From contig NZ_JACWMY010000011.1 in assembly GCF_014773265.1 (NCBI RefSeq), positions 124,001 to 188,000 on the forward strand: DNA of 64,000 nucleotides. Reading direction: 5' to 3'. Position numbers and translations under genes: made by a program. Of this stretch, positions 1 through 7,812 are shown piece after piece. Numbering within the stretch: the stretch's first letter is position 1; each line of letters begins with the position of its first letter. The notes beneath the pieces were generated by a model. The model worked only from the letters and a program-made list of their open reading frames with translations. It did no database searches and was not told where the DNA came from. This DNA is from Mucilaginibacter pankratovii. GTDB taxonomy: Bacteria > Bacteroidota > Bacteroidia > Sphingobacteriales > Sphingobacteriaceae.

Positions 1-116
1 TTGTTTACGAATTACTCGGGCTAATGCATAACCCCGGACCCGTAACTGTTCTTTTTTAACTATTCCTGGCGATAAGAAAGCGGCAAACTCACCACTCACT
101 ACTCACCAATCAACTA
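1..116. other. Left-edge spacer downstream of rpsM
   Basis: No gene is visible here. On the minus strand rpsK would be the expected next gene after rpsM, but its conserved N-terminus is not in this segment, so it must start beyond the left edge. Close to the rpsM stop the plus strand carries three consecutive 7-mers of the ACTCACC/ACTCACT type (87-107), a short iterated-word tract like those in several other gaps of this window but without a complementary arm inside the window. Confidence 0.5.
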
Positions 117-494
117 TTATTTAGTAGCTTTTTTCTTGTTAGCAACTGTCTTACGTTTTCCTTTACGGGTACGTGAGTTGTTTTTGGTGCGCTGGCCACG
201 TAACGGTAAACCTTTACGGTGACGGGTACCACGGTAGCAACCGATATCCATTAAACGTTTGATGTTCAATTGAACTTCAGAACGCAATGAACCTTCCACT
301 TTTATCTGATCGTTGATGATGGTACGGATGGCAGTTAATTGCTCATCATTCCAATCCTGAACTTTTACGCTCTCATCAATGTCTGCTTGTTTCAAAATTT
401 CGGCTGCTGTAGAGCGGCCTATTCCGTAGATGTAGGTTAAACCTATTACACCTCTTTTGTTCTTTGGTAAATCAATACCGGAGATCCTTGCCAT
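117..494 (-). CDS. rpsM: 30S ribosomal protein S13 (uS13)
   Basis: uS13 sits at the head of the small subunit and contacts the P-site tRNA through its basic tail. The 125-residue protein starts MARISGIDLPKNKRGVIGL, has the helix-two-turn-helix segment with GIGRSTA near residue 25, and the basic stretch RGTRHRKGLPLRGQRTKNN near residues 89-107, ending in a Lys/Arg-rich tail. This length is normal for the family. It is the last gene of the minus-strand cluster in the window, about 70 bp after rpmJ, and belongs to the alpha-operon part (rpsM-rpsK-rpsD-rpoA-rplQ), the rest of which lies off the left edge. Confidence 0.98.
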   Translation of the reverse strand: MARISGIDLPKNKRGVIGLTYIYGIGRSTAAEILKQADIDESVKVQDWNDEQLTAIRTIINDQIKVEGSLRSEVQLNIKRLMDIGCYRGTRHRKGLPLRGQRTKNNSRTRKGKRKTVANKKKATK

Positions 495-566
495 ATTTTT
501 TGTTTGTGTTTTAACGTAATACCGAACGGCGGGCCACCGTTGTACGGACTATTACCAATTCTCTAA

Positions 567-683
567 TTATCCCTGACGCTGTTTGAATTTCGGGTTCTTT
601 TTGTTTATCACGTAAAGTTTCCCGTTACGGCGGATGATCTTGCAATCAACACTGCGCTTTTTAATGGATGCTCTAACTTTCAT
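567..683 (-). CDS. rpmJ: 50S ribosomal protein L36 (bL36), zinc-free form
   Basis: A 38-codon gene from ATG at 683 to TAA at 567. The protein begins MKVRASIKK and ends PKFKQRQG, the invariant ends of bL36, a small protein of the large subunit near the GTPase-associated region. Of the four zinc ligands of the C+ form only Cys14 remains: the first Cys is Ser11, the third is Asn27 and the His is Phe33. It is therefore a zinc-independent (C-) version. It lies 8 bp after infA, the usual infA-rpmJ-rpsM order. Confidence 0.96.
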   Translation of the reverse strand: MKVRASIKKRSVDCKIIRRNGKLYVINKKNPKFKQRQG

Positions 684-691
684 CTCGTTGT

Positions 692-910
692 TTATTTATA
701 TCTGTAGGTTATTCTTCCTTTTGTTAAATCATATGGGCTCATCTCCAGTTTCACCCTGTCGCCAGGTAGAATTTTGATGTAGTGCATACGCATTTTGCCC
801 GATATGTGCGCAATAATCTCATGACCGTTTTCAAGTTCAACTCTAAACATTGCGTTAGATAACGCTTCGCGAATTGTACCATCTTGCTCAATCGAGGATT
901 GTTTTGCCAT
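692..910 (-). CDS. infA: Translation initiation factor IF-1
   Basis: IF-1 binds the A site of the 30S subunit during initiation. The 72-residue length is exactly typical. The single S1/OB fold is recognisable from MAKQSSIEQDGTIREAL, the central FRVELENGHEIIAHISGKMR and the closing GDRVKLEMSPYDLTKGRI. It lies between map and rpmJ, the standard place in Bacteroidota. A TAATTTTG box 45-52 bp upstream (955-962) may give infA-rpmJ-rpsM its own promoter. Confidence 0.98.
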   Translation of the reverse strand: MAKQSSIEQDGTIREALSNAMFRVELENGHEIIAHISGKMRMHYIKILPGDRVKLEMSPYDLTKGRITYRYK

Positions 911-954
911 ATTTTACTGATTATTACTTAATTATCTGCCCCCAAAACGGGATG

Positions 955-962
955 CAAAATTA
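955..962 (-). promoter_or_regulatory. Candidate -7 box for infA-rpmJ-rpsM
   Basis: On the minus strand this reads TAATTTTG, matching the Bacteroidota -7 consensus TAnnTTTG. It lies in the 63-bp gap between map and infA and would put the transcript start near 951, giving a leader of about 41 nt. The -33 position holds TTA instead of TTG, so the promoter is plausible but not strong. Confidence 0.45.
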
Positions 963-973
963 ATAAAAATATT

Positions 974-1765
974 CTAATTATTAATTTTTTCTTTTAAAAC
1001 TTCTTCGATGTATGAAAACGTTGATAAAACGTCGGCCTGGCCCTTTTTTACAGCTACCGTATGCTCGTAATGTGCCGACGGCTTTTTGTCGCTGGTAGAA
1101 ACGGTCCATCCATCGTCCCAAAATTTAACACCGGCACGGCCTGCGTTTATCATCGGTTCAATAGCTATAACCATACCCTCTTCCAGCTTAATGCCAGCGC
1201 CACGTTTACCGTAGTTAGGTACTTCGGGTTTCTCGTGCAGGCGTGTGCCTACTCCGTGCCCTACCAGTTCCTTCACTACGCCAAAGCCGTTCTTCTCGGC
1301 ATGCTCCTGTACTGCATAACCTATATCGCCAATGCGCATGCCTACTACGGCCTTCGCAATGCCCAGGTCTAAACACTCACGTGTAACACGCATCAGCTTT
1401 TTGGTGTTCTCGTCTACCTCGCCAATGGCAAAGGTATAGGCCGAATCGCCAAAGTACTTGTTCAGGATAACACCGCAATCAACCGATACCAGGTCACCTT
1501 CAACCAATGGTTTTTTGCTGGGGAAGCCGTGTACCACCTGGTCGTTTAGCGAGATGCACAACGAGTAAGGGAAACCGCCATAATTTAAAAATGCCGGAAC
1601 CCCGCCGTTATCGCGGATAAAGGTTTCGGCAAGTTTATTTAATTCGAGGGTAGTAACACCGGGGCCTATAACTTTTGCTATTTCCCCGTGTGTTTTGGAA
1701 ACAAGTAAAGAACTTTCTCTTATCAGTTCTATTTCTTCAATAGACTTATAAATGATCTTAGACAT
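974..1765 (-). CDS. map: Methionine aminopeptidase, type I
   Basis: Removes the initiator methionine from new proteins with a two-metal pita-bread fold. The 263-residue protein shows the five expected metal ligands in order: Asp in VSVDCGV, Asp in YFGDSAY, His in VGHGVGTRLHEKP, Glu in IAIEPMINAG and Glu in AHYEHTVAV. It follows secY by 8 bp on the same strand, a common placement that ties nascent-chain processing to the translation genes. No N-terminal extension is present, so it is the compact bacterial form. Confidence 0.97.
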   Translation of the reverse strand: MSKIIYKSIEEIELIRESSLLVSKTHGEIAKVIGPGVTTLELNKLAETFIRDNGGVPAFLNYGGFPYSLCISLNDQVVHGFPSKKPLVEGDLVSVDCGVILNKYFGDSAYTFAIGEVDENTKKLMRVTRECLDLGIAKAVVGMRIGDIGYAVQEHAEKNGFGVVKELVGHGVGTRLHEKPEVPNYGKRGAGIKLEEGMVIAIEPMINAGRAGVKFWDDGWTVSTSDKKPSAHYEHTVAVKKGQADVLSTFSYIEEVLKEKINN

Positions 1766-1773
1766 GTTTTAAT

Positions 1774-3117
1774 TTAGATAGCCGTGGGCGTAGTACCTGC
1801 AGCAGCCGGAACGCCTGAGCGCCCTTTGATCCTGCCGGTCTTCATCAACCCATCGTAATGACGCATTAACAAGTGGCTTTCTATCTGCTGTAAAGTATCT
1901 AACACAACCCCTACAAGGATAATAAGCGATGTACCGCCAAAGAACCTTGCAAATAAGCTGCTTACCCCTACCATGCTGGCCAGCGCCGGTATAATAGCTA
2001 CGATGGCCAAAAAGATAGAACCCGGTAATGTAATTTTTGATATAACCTCATCTATGAAAGTAGTGGTAGCGTTACCCGGTGCAACACCTGGTATAAAGCC
2101 GCCGTTCTTTTTCATATCATCGCTCATTTGCTTAGGGTTAACCGTAATAGCTGTATAGAAATACGTGAACAGGATGATCAGTATCGCAAATACAACGTTG
2201 TGTTCCCACGAGTTGTAGTCTGATAAAGCGATCAGGATACCGTTTGATGCAGCATTAGGGAAAAACTGTGCAACGGTAGCAGGTATAAACATTAATGCCT
2301 GGGCAAAAATAATTGGCATAACACCCGCAGCATTTACCTTTAAAGGTATATACTGGCGCACACCGCCATATTGTTTGTTACCAACAATACGTTTTGCGTA
2401 CTGCACAGCAATTTTACGTGTACCCTGTACTATAAGGATGGTAAACATTACCACACCCAACAGTGCTACAATTTCTACAATGAAGGTAATTAAACCACCC
2501 GGGCCGCCTGTACGAGATTGAAACTCGGTAGCGAAAGCTGCTGGCAGCTGAGCTATGATGCCCACCATGATGATCAATGATATACCGTTACCAATACCCT
2601 TATCGGTGATCTTTTCGCCCAGCCACATTACAAATAATGTACCTGCGGTTAATACGAATGTGTTCAGCACAATAAAGTATGGGTTACCAATTAGCATAGC
2701 ATCAGCGCTTACCTGAGATTTCAGATAACCGATAGCCTGCAAAGCGGTGATACCTATAGTTAGGTAACGTGTCCATTGGTTTAGCTTATTACGGCCGCTT
2801 TCACCCTCTTTTTGCAATTTGGTGAAGTATGGCACTGCTATACCTAAAAGCTGCACTACGATAGATGCAGATATGTAAGGCATTACGCCCAATGCAAAAA
2901 TGGACGAACGTGAGAACGAACCTCCTGCAAACATATTAAGCAAGCCTACCAGGCCTTCTTTTGCTTTAGCGGTATCAAGCGTTGCCGCGTTTACACCCGG
3001 CAATACGATAAACGAGCCAACACGATATATCAAAAGAAATAAGAGTGTGTTTGTTATACGCACTCTTAGATCCTCAATTTTCCAAATATTGGATAATGTG
3101 GTGAAAAATTTCTTCAT
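1774..3117 (-). CDS. secY: Preprotein translocase subunit SecY
   Basis: Channel subunit of the inner-membrane SecYEG translocon. The 447 residues contain the ten membrane helices expected; the plug region follows LPGVNAA, and the conserved YFTKLQKEGESGRNKLNQWTR segment near residue 97 and QYAKRIVGNKQYGG near 238 are cytoplasmic loops that meet SecA and the ribosome. The gene begins 6 bp after rplO and precedes map by 8 bp, the standard spc-operon arrangement. Its last stretch is Ala/Pro-rich and variable. Confidence 0.98.
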   Translation of the reverse strand: MKKFFTTLSNIWKIEDLRVRITNTLLFLLIYRVGSFIVLPGVNAATLDTAKAKEGLVGLLNMFAGGSFSRSSIFALGVMPYISASIVVQLLGIAVPYFTKLQKEGESGRNKLNQWTRYLTIGITALQAIGYLKSQVSADAMLIGNPYFIVLNTFVLTAGTLFVMWLGEKITDKGIGNGISLIIMVGIIAQLPAAFATEFQSRTGGPGGLITFIVEIVALLGVVMFTILIVQGTRKIAVQYAKRIVGNKQYGGVRQYIPLKVNAAGVMPIIFAQALMFIPATVAQFFPNAASNGILIALSDYNSWEHNVVFAILIILFTYFYTAITVNPKQMSDDMKKNGGFIPGVAPGNATTTFIDEVISKITLPGSIFLAIVAIIPALASMVGVSSLFARFFGGTSLIILVGVVLDTLQQIESHLLMRHYDGLMKTGRIKGRSGVPAAAGTTPTAI

Positions 3118-3123
3118 CGAAAA

Positions 3124-3570
3124 TTATAACTTTACAATAGTTCCGCCGGCTGCTTCAATAGCTTTTTGTGCAGTAGCAGTAAATGCATGTGCTGTAACTT
3201 CTAACTTGGCTTTAAGTTCGCCACGGCCAAGGATCTTAACCAGGCCATTTTTAGAAACCAAACCATGTTCTTTCAGCGTATCAAAGTTAACTGTAGCTAA
3301 TGAATATTTCTCAGTTAAAGCTTGTAATACGTCAAGGTTTACACCAACATACTCTACGCGGTTAGGGTTTTTAAAACCTACCTTAGGTACACGGCGCTGT
3401 AATGGCATCTGGCCACCTTCAAAACCTACCTTGGTAGATGTACCTGAACGTGAACCGGCACCTTTATGGCCACGGGTTGATGTACCGCCACGGCCACTAC
3501 CTGTACCACGGCCAATTCTTTTTCTATTTTTAGTAGAACCTTCTGCAGGTTTAAGATTACTTAAATTCAT
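3124..3570 (-). CDS. rplO: 50S ribosomal protein L15 (uL15)
   Basis: uL15 is a late-binding protein deep in the large subunit. The 148-residue product begins MNLSNLKPAEGS and has the Gly/Arg-rich N-terminal extension RIGRGTGSGRGGTSTRGHKG that threads into 23S rRNA, followed by the globular domain with RVPKVGFKNPNR. It lies 4 bp after rpmD and 6 bp before secY. Length and order are standard for an spc operon. Confidence 0.98.
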   Translation of the reverse strand: MNLSNLKPAEGSTKNRKRIGRGTGSGRGGTSTRGHKGAGSRSGTSTKVGFEGGQMPLQRRVPKVGFKNPNRVEYVGVNLDVLQALTEKYSLATVNFDTLKEHGLVSKNGLVKILGRGELKAKLEVTAHAFTATAQKAIEAAGGTIVKL

Positions 3571-3574
3571 GATA

Positions 3575-3754
3575 TTAAATATTTTCTACCGCTACCAGGT
3601 GGTTTACTTTACGTACCATGCCTATAATAGCCGCAGTGGCTTCAACTTCCACGCTGTGGTTAATTTTTTTAAGGCCTAAAGCCTCAACAGTTTTTTTCTG
3701 GCGCTCGCTTCTGTCGATAACGCTTTTTATCTGTGTTATTTTAATTTTCGACAT
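3575..3754 (-). CDS. rpmD: 50S ribosomal protein L30 (uL30)
   Basis: A 59-residue gene from ATG at 3754 to TAA at 3575. The translation begins MSKIKITQIKSVIDRSERQK and continues with KTVEALGLKKIN and IIGMVRKVNHLV, the short bacterial uL30 fold. It lies 6 bp after rpsE and 4 bp before rplO, exactly where L30 is expected, and is clearly co-transcribed. It is absent from some bacterial lineages, so its presence here is informative. Confidence 0.97.
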   Translation of the reverse strand: MSKIKITQIKSVIDRSERQKKTVEALGLKKINHSVEVEATAAIIGMVRKVNHLVAVENI

Positions 3755-3760
3755 GACTGA

Positions 3761-4279
3761 TTATCCGTTAAATACTTTACCTAAACTGATACCGCGCTGT
3801 TGAGCTACTGTATGCGCATCGCGTAATTGCGATAATGCAGATACGGTTGCTTTAACCACGTTGTGCGGGTTTGATGATCCTTTTGATTTTGCCAATACGT
3901 TGTGTACACCGGCACTCTCTAATACAGCACGCATTGCACCACCAGCTATAACACCGGTACCGTTTGCTGCTGGTTTGATAAATACAAAACCACCGCTGAA
4001 TTTACCAATTTGCTCGTGAGGGATAGTGTTGTTGATAATTGGAACTTTTACCAAGTTCTTTTTAGCATCATCAATACCTTTTGCAATTGCTTCGGTAACT
4101 TCCTTCGCTTTACCAAGGCCGTAACCTACAACACCGTTCTCATCACCTACTACCACAATGGCAGAAAAGCTGAATGTACGGCCACCTTTGGTTACTTTGG
4201 CTACACGTTGTATGCTTACCAGGCGATCTTTTAATTCGATCTCGCTGGTTTTTACTCTTTTTATGTTGATTGTTGACAT
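3761..4279 (-). CDS. rpsE: 30S ribosomal protein S5 (uS5)
   Basis: uS5 contributes to decoding fidelity and helicase activity at the mRNA entry channel. The 172-residue protein has the dsRBD-like N-terminal half (LVSIQRVAKVTKGGRTFSF, then VVGDENGVVGYGLGKAKEV) and the C-terminal half with GTGVIAGGAMRAVLESAG and SSNPHNVVKAT. It lies between rplR (12 bp upstream) and rpmD (6 bp downstream) on the same strand. Confidence 0.98.
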   Translation of the reverse strand: MSTINIKRVKTSEIELKDRLVSIQRVAKVTKGGRTFSFSAIVVVGDENGVVGYGLGKAKEVTEAIAKGIDDAKKNLVKVPIINNTIPHEQIGKFSGGFVFIKPAANGTGVIAGGAMRAVLESAGVHNVLAKSKGSSNPHNVVKATVSALSQLRDAHTVAQQRGISLGKVFNG

Positions 4280-4291
4280 TTCCTGTTTCGA

Positions 4292-4639
4292 TTAAAAGTT
4301 TAAACCACCTTCACGTGCACCTTCTGCCAGTGATTTAACACGGCCGTGGTACAAGTAACCATTCCTGTCAAACACTACATCTTTAATACCTGCAGCGATA
4401 GCTTTCTCAGCTACCAGTTTACCTACAGCTACTGATTGATCTGACTTAGTAGAACCGCTTGCAACAAAATCTTTAGATAATGAAGATGCTGATACTAAGG
4501 TTTTGCCACTAACGTCGTCAATAATTTGAGCGTAGATGCCTTTGTTGCTTCTGAAAACAGATAAGCGAGGGCGTGCTGTTGATCCTGAAAGGCGTTTACG
4601 TATGCCTTTTTTAATCCTGTCTCTTCTTGATAATTTCAT
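4292..4639 (-). CDS. rplR: 50S ribosomal protein L18 (uL18)
   Basis: uL18 binds 5S rRNA together with uL5. The 115-residue protein starts MKLSRRDRIKKGIRKRLSG, has PRLSVFRSNKGIYAQIID in the core and ends with the family signature DRNGYLYHGRVKSLAEGARE. It lies 5 bp after rplF and 12 bp before rpsE in the spc order. Confidence 0.98.
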   Translation of the reverse strand: MKLSRRDRIKKGIRKRLSGSTARPRLSVFRSNKGIYAQIIDDVSGKTLVSASSLSKDFVASGSTKSDQSVAVGKLVAEKAIAAGIKDVVFDRNGYLYHGRVKSLAEGAREGGLNF

Positions 4640-4644
4640 GGCGC

Positions 4645-5202
4645 TTATTTTTTAGATGCTGATTTACCTGCTTTTCTTCTCAATACTTCGCCAACAAACT
4701 TGATACCTTTACCTTTGTAAGGCTCTGGCGTACGTAACGAGCGGATCTTCGCTGCTACCTGGCCAATCAATTGTTTATCGTTAGATTCCAGGATGATGGT
4801 TGGGTTTTTACCCTTATCAGCAGTGGTTGTAACTTTAATTTCTTGTGGTAACTCAAATACGTAGTGGTGAGAATAACCCAGCACTAAATCTAAAGTATTA
4901 CCTGTGTTTGTTGCACGGTAACCTACACCTACTAATTCCTGTTGAATTTTGTAGCCTTCTGTTACGCCAACAACCATGTTGTTAATTAGCGAGCGGTACA
5001 AACCGTGTAACGCTTTGTGGCGTTTCTGATCTGACGGGCGTTTAACCAGTAACTGGTCGCCTTCTTGCTCAATGATGATATCTCTATCAACTGCCTGTTG
5101 CAACTCGCCTTTTGGGCCTTTTACGGTAACTACATTATCTGCAGATACTGTAATAGTAACCCCTGCGGTTAGTGCTATAGGTGCTTTTCCTATTCTTGAC
5201 AT
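4645..5202 (-). CDS. rplF: 50S ribosomal protein L6 (uL6)
   Basis: uL6 lies near the sarcin-ricin loop and the factor-binding site. The 185-residue protein begins MSRIGKAPIALTAGVTI and contains two related RNA-binding repeats; the second closes with the signature PEPYKGKGIKFVGEVLRRK. Its start is fixed by a clear AGGAGG 10 bp upstream (5213-5218), which is unusual in this phylum. It follows rpsH by 17 bp. Confidence 0.98.
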   Translation of the reverse strand: MSRIGKAPIALTAGVTITVSADNVVTVKGPKGELQQAVDRDIIIEQEGDQLLVKRPSDQKRHKALHGLYRSLINNMVVGVTEGYKIQQELVGVGYRATNTGNTLDLVLGYSHHYVFELPQEIKVTTTADKGKNPTIILESNDKQLIGQVAAKIRSLRTPEPYKGKGIKFVGEVLRRKAGKSASKK

Positions 5203-5212
5203 TGCTTAATTT

Positions 5213-5218
5213 CCTCCT
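5213..5218 (-). promoter_or_regulatory. Canonical Shine-Dalgarno site of rplF
   Basis: AGGAGG on the minus strand in the 17-bp rpsH-rplF gap, 10 nt before the ATG. It is not part of any codon. Most genes in the window lack such a site, as is usual for Bacteroidota. Confidence 0.8.
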
Positions 5219-5219
5219 A

Positions 5220-5618
5220 TTAATAAACGTAGCATAAAACTTCGCCACCCACATTTTGTGCACGAGCTTCTTTATCGGTCATTACACCTTTAGAAGTCGA
5301 TAAGATAGCGATACCTAAACCATTTAACACACGCGGCATGGTGTCCATACCAGCGTATTTCCTCAAACCTGGTTTACTAATACGAGAGATGCTGCGGATA
5401 GCAGGGATCTTAGTTATCGGGTGGTACTTCAAAGCAACTTTGATGCTGCCTTGAGGGCCGTTATCCTCAAACTTAAAATTAGCAATGTAACCTTTTTCGA
5501 AAAGCACTTTAGTGATTTCCTTTTTCAGATTTGATGCAGGAATTTCAACAACCCTGTGGTTGGCTTTAATAGCATTCCTTACTCTTGTAAGATAATCTGC
5601 GATTGGATCTGTATTCAT
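5220..5618 (-). CDS. rpsH: 30S ribosomal protein S8 (uS8)
   Basis: uS8 binds the central domain of 16S rRNA and is the feedback regulator of the spc operon in E. coli. The 132-residue protein starts MNTDPIADYLTRVRNAIKA and ends with the family signature LNGLGIAILSTSKGVMTDKE followed by GGEVLCYVY. A 151-bp gap with a 15-bp hairpin separates it from rpsN, so its expression may differ from that of the genes upstream. Confidence 0.98.
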   Translation of the reverse strand: MNTDPIADYLTRVRNAIKANHRVVEIPASNLKKEITKVLFEKGYIANFKFEDNGPQGSIKVALKYHPITKIPAIRSISRISKPGLRKYAGMDTMPRVLNGLGIAILSTSKGVMTDKEARAQNVGGEVLCYVY

Positions 5619-5710
5619 TATTGTTGTTTATGATAGTGGTTTCCTTCCGGTAACATCCCGGGCGACCTTCTATCGGTTAATTCTAAAAATTTAGAGCCGC
5701 GAAATTACAA

Positions 5711-5745
5711 AAAATTCAAAACATATTTACTATGTTTTGAATTTT
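5711..5745 (-). terminator. 15-bp hairpin with T-run between rpsN and rpsH
   Basis: A perfect 15-bp inverted repeat (5711-5725 with 5731-5745, 5-nt loop) lies in the rpsN-rpsH gap. Read on the minus strand the stem is followed by TTTTTTG, the form of an intrinsic terminator. Since rpsH-rplF and the rest continue the operon, it more probably works as a partial terminator or an RNA-processing or attenuation site. Confidence 0.6.
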
Positions 5746-5769
5746 CCGTTAGCTCTAAGTATTTTGTGC

Positions 5770-6039
5770 TTACCAGCTTGCTTTTTTAACACCCGGAATT
5801 TTACCGGCCAGTGCCATATCACGGAATGTAACACGTGATATACCGAACTGACGCATGTAACCGCGTGGACGGCCGGTTAGCTTGCAACGGTTGTGCAATT
5901 TTACCGGTGATGAACCTTTTGGCAATGCATCTAAAGCGGCGTAATCACCAGCTGCTTTAAGTGCTGCCCTTTTTTCAGCATATTTTGCTACTAACTTAGC
6001 ACGTTTTACTTCGCGTGCTTTTACGCCTTCTTTAGCCAT
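5770..6039 (-). CDS. rpsN: 30S ribosomal protein S14 (uS14), zinc-free form
   Basis: uS14 lies in the 30S head. I place the start at ATG 6039 (MAKEGVKAREVKRAKLVAKY), giving 89 residues; a longer reading from 6075 would add 12 residues encoded inside rplE and is not supported. The C-terminal signature KLTGRPRGYMRQFGISR is present. Only one cysteine (NRCKLTG) remains in place of the two CxxC pairs, so this is the long, zinc-independent form. The gene overlaps the end of rplE by 8 bp. Confidence 0.96.
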   Translation of the reverse strand: MAKEGVKAREVKRAKLVAKYAEKRAALKAAGDYAALDALPKGSSPVKLHNRCKLTGRPRGYMRQFGISRVTFRDMALAGKIPGVKKASW

Positions 6040-6601
6040 TGTTAATTGGTGTTTGATTTTTAAATGGTAAACCAAATTGCTTTAGTAACTCTAATGCTTC
6101 AACATCGTTGGTAGCAGAGGTTACAAAGGTAATATCCATACCTTGTATTTTGTTGATCTTATCGATGTTGATCTCAGGGAAGATGATCTGCTCGGTAATA
6201 CCTAAGGTATAGTTACCGCGGCCATCAAAACCTTTATCATTGATACCTTTAAAATCACGGATACGTGGCAGGGCAACAGAGATCAAACGATCTAAAAACT
6301 CATACATTGTATTATCGCGCAGGGTAACACGTACGCCAATTGGCATGTTTTTACGCAATTTAAAGTTTGAGATATCTTTTTTGGATTTTGAAGATACTGC
6401 TTGCTGGCCGGTAATGGTAGTTAACTCGGTGATGGTGTTCTCGATCAATTTCTTATCGGTAGTAGCACCGCCAACGCCCTGGTTAATTGCTATTTTAAGC
6501 AATTTAGGCACTTGCATTACGCTTTTGTACTGAAATTTATCTTTCAATGCAACGCGAACATCGTCCTTATATTTGGTTTTTAACCTTGGTACGTAAGTCA
6601 T
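6032..6601 (-). CDS. rplE: 50S ribosomal protein L5 (uL5)
   Basis: uL5 binds 5S rRNA and contacts P-site tRNA. The 189-residue protein begins MTYVPRLKTKYKDDVRVAL and contains the family signature LPRIRDFKGINDKGFDGRGN. Its ATG overlaps the rplX stop (TAATG), and the end of rplX supplies a GGGGAGG 10 nt before the start, so translational coupling is likely. It is followed by rpsN with an 8-bp overlap. Confidence 0.98.
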   Translation of the reverse strand: MTYVPRLKTKYKDDVRVALKDKFQYKSVMQVPKLLKIAINQGVGGATTDKKLIENTITELTTITGQQAVSSKSKKDISNFKLRKNMPIGVRVTLRDNTMYEFLDRLISVALPRIRDFKGINDKGFDGRGNYTLGITEQIIFPEINIDKINKIQGMDITFVTSATNDVEALELLKQFGLPFKNQTPINNG

Positions 6602-6942
6602 TATTTAATTTCCTCCCCTGATTTTTTAGAAACCCTTACCAATTTGCCGGCATCGTTTAATTTACGGCCAACACGGGTAGTTTTTCCGGTTTTTGGTTCA
6701 ACCAGCGCCAGGTTTGAAATGTGTATAGCAGCTTCCTGCTTTACAATACCACCATTAGGGTTGGCTGCATTAGGCTTAGTGTGTTTAGATACCATGTTGG
6801 CACCTTCTACAATAGCCCTGTTTTTTTCAATTATTACTTCAACAATTTTACCTTGTGAACCTTTTGAGTCACCGGCTATAACCTTCACTAAATCGCCCTT
6901 ACGGATCTTTAATTTAGCTGGTTTTGTGATTTTCTTTTCCAT
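6601..6942 (-). CDS. rplX: 50S ribosomal protein L24 (uL24)
   Basis: uL24 is one of the two assembly-initiator proteins of the large subunit. The 113-residue protein carries the KOW motif KGDLVKVIAGDSKGSQGKI near residues 16-34 and the downstream VEGANMVSKHTKPN. A GGAGG lies 9 nt before the ATG, within the last codons of rplN. It shares a base with the rplE start, so the two are coupled. Confidence 0.98.
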   Translation of the reverse strand: MEKKITKPAKLKIRKGDLVKVIAGDSKGSQGKIVEVIIEKNRAIVEGANMVSKHTKPNAANPNGGIVKQEAAIHISNLALVEPKTGKTTRVGRKLNDAGKLVRVSKKSGEEIK

Positions 6943-6943
6943 A

Positions 6944-7312
6944 TTATAATACCTCCGGTGCTAATGATACAATTTTCATAAATTGTTTTTCACGTAGTTC
7001 CCTTGCAACAGGGCCGAATATACGTGTGCCCCTTGGCTCATCCTGGTTGTTTAATAACACAGCTGCGTTATCATCAAAGCGGATGTACGAACCATCTTTC
7101 CTGCGGATTTCTTTCTTGGTTCTTACCACTACGGCTTTAGATACAGTACCTTTTTTAACGTTACCTGATGGGATAGCGCTTTTTACGGTTACTACGATCT
7201 TATCACCGATAGAAGCATATCTTTTACCGGTACCACCCAATACGCGTATCACTAAAACTTCTTTAGCTCCGCTGTTATCGGCTACATTTAATCTTGATTC
7301 CTGCTGTACCAT
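6944..7312 (-). CDS. rplN: 50S ribosomal protein L14 (uL14)
   Basis: uL14 forms part of the subunit interface and binds the silencing factor RsfS in other bacteria. The 122-residue length is exact for the family. It begins MVQQESRLNVADNSGAKEV and ends with the conserved GPVARELREKQFMKIVSLAPEV. Spacing is 1 bp to both rpsQ and rplX, so it is within a tightly packed segment of the operon. Confidence 0.98.
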   Translation of the reverse strand: MVQQESRLNVADNSGAKEVLVIRVLGGTGKRYASIGDKIVVTVKSAIPSGNVKKGTVSKAVVVRTKKEIRRKDGSYIRFDDNAAVLLNNQDEPRGTRIFGPVARELREKQFMKIVSLAPEVL

Positions 7313-7313
7313 G

Positions 7314-7568
7314 TTATTTAGCCCTCTCTAAAATTTGAACTAATCTCCAGTTTTTGTTTTTGCTCAGCGGGCGGGTTTCCATAATCAATACGGTATCGCC
7401 AACACCACAGGTGTTTGTCTCATCGTGAGCCATAAATTTGGTAGTTTTCTTTACGAACTTACCATAGATGGGGTGCTTCACCTTCCGCTCTACAGCAACT
7501 ACAATAGATTTTTCCATCTTATTGCTTACTACCAGGCCGGTACGTGTTTTTCTTAAATTTCTTTCCAT
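7314..7568 (-). CDS. rpsQ: 30S ribosomal protein S17 (uS17)
   Basis: uS17 is a primary 16S rRNA-binding protein with an OB fold. The 84-residue protein starts MERNLRKTRTGLVVSNKMEK and includes KHPIYGKFVKKTTKFMAHDE and the closing GDTVLIMETRPLSKNKNWRL. It lies 20 bp after rpmC and 1 bp before rplN. Confidence 0.98.
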   Translation of the reverse strand: MERNLRKTRTGLVVSNKMEKSIVVAVERKVKHPIYGKFVKKTTKFMAHDETNTCGVGDTVLIMETRPLSKNKNWRLVQILERAK

Positions 7569-7588
7569 TGTTTTCCGACGCTTAAAAA

Positions 7589-7792
7589 TTAATTAGAAGC
7601 TGACGCCGCTTTACGCTTTGTTATTTCAGTATTTAAACGAGCAATCTCCTTGCGCACTTTAGTAATACGTGTTGGATTTTCAATAGCCGAAACCGCGTGA
7701 GCGAATTTCAATTTAGTCAATTGACCTTTTTCCTCGCTGAGCTTTGCTGCTAATTCTTCAGCTGATAGCTCTATAATCTCTGAGTTCTTCAT
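7589..7792 (-). CDS. rpmC: 50S ribosomal protein L29 (uL29)
   Basis: uL29 sits at the exit of the peptide tunnel and helps dock SRP and trigger factor. The 67-residue product is a helical hairpin: MKNSEIIELSAEELAAKL, then LKFAHAVSAIENPTRITKV, the conserved loop region, then a basic second helix. It is separated from rplP by a 123-bp gap that contains a long inverted repeat, the largest break inside the S10 part of the cluster. Confidence 0.97.
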   Translation of the reverse strand: MKNSEIIELSAEELAAKLSEEKGQLTKLKFAHAVSAIENPTRITKVRKEIARLNTEITKRKAASASN

Positions 7793-7812
7793 TTTCTTTA
7801 TTGTTTGTTGTA

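Noticed and set aside
1061..1372. Open frame of 103 codons on the plus strand within map
   Set aside because: It is the shadow of a certain gene on the other strand; its translation shows no family and no start signal. The same applies to the other long plus-strand frames within the ribosomal genes.
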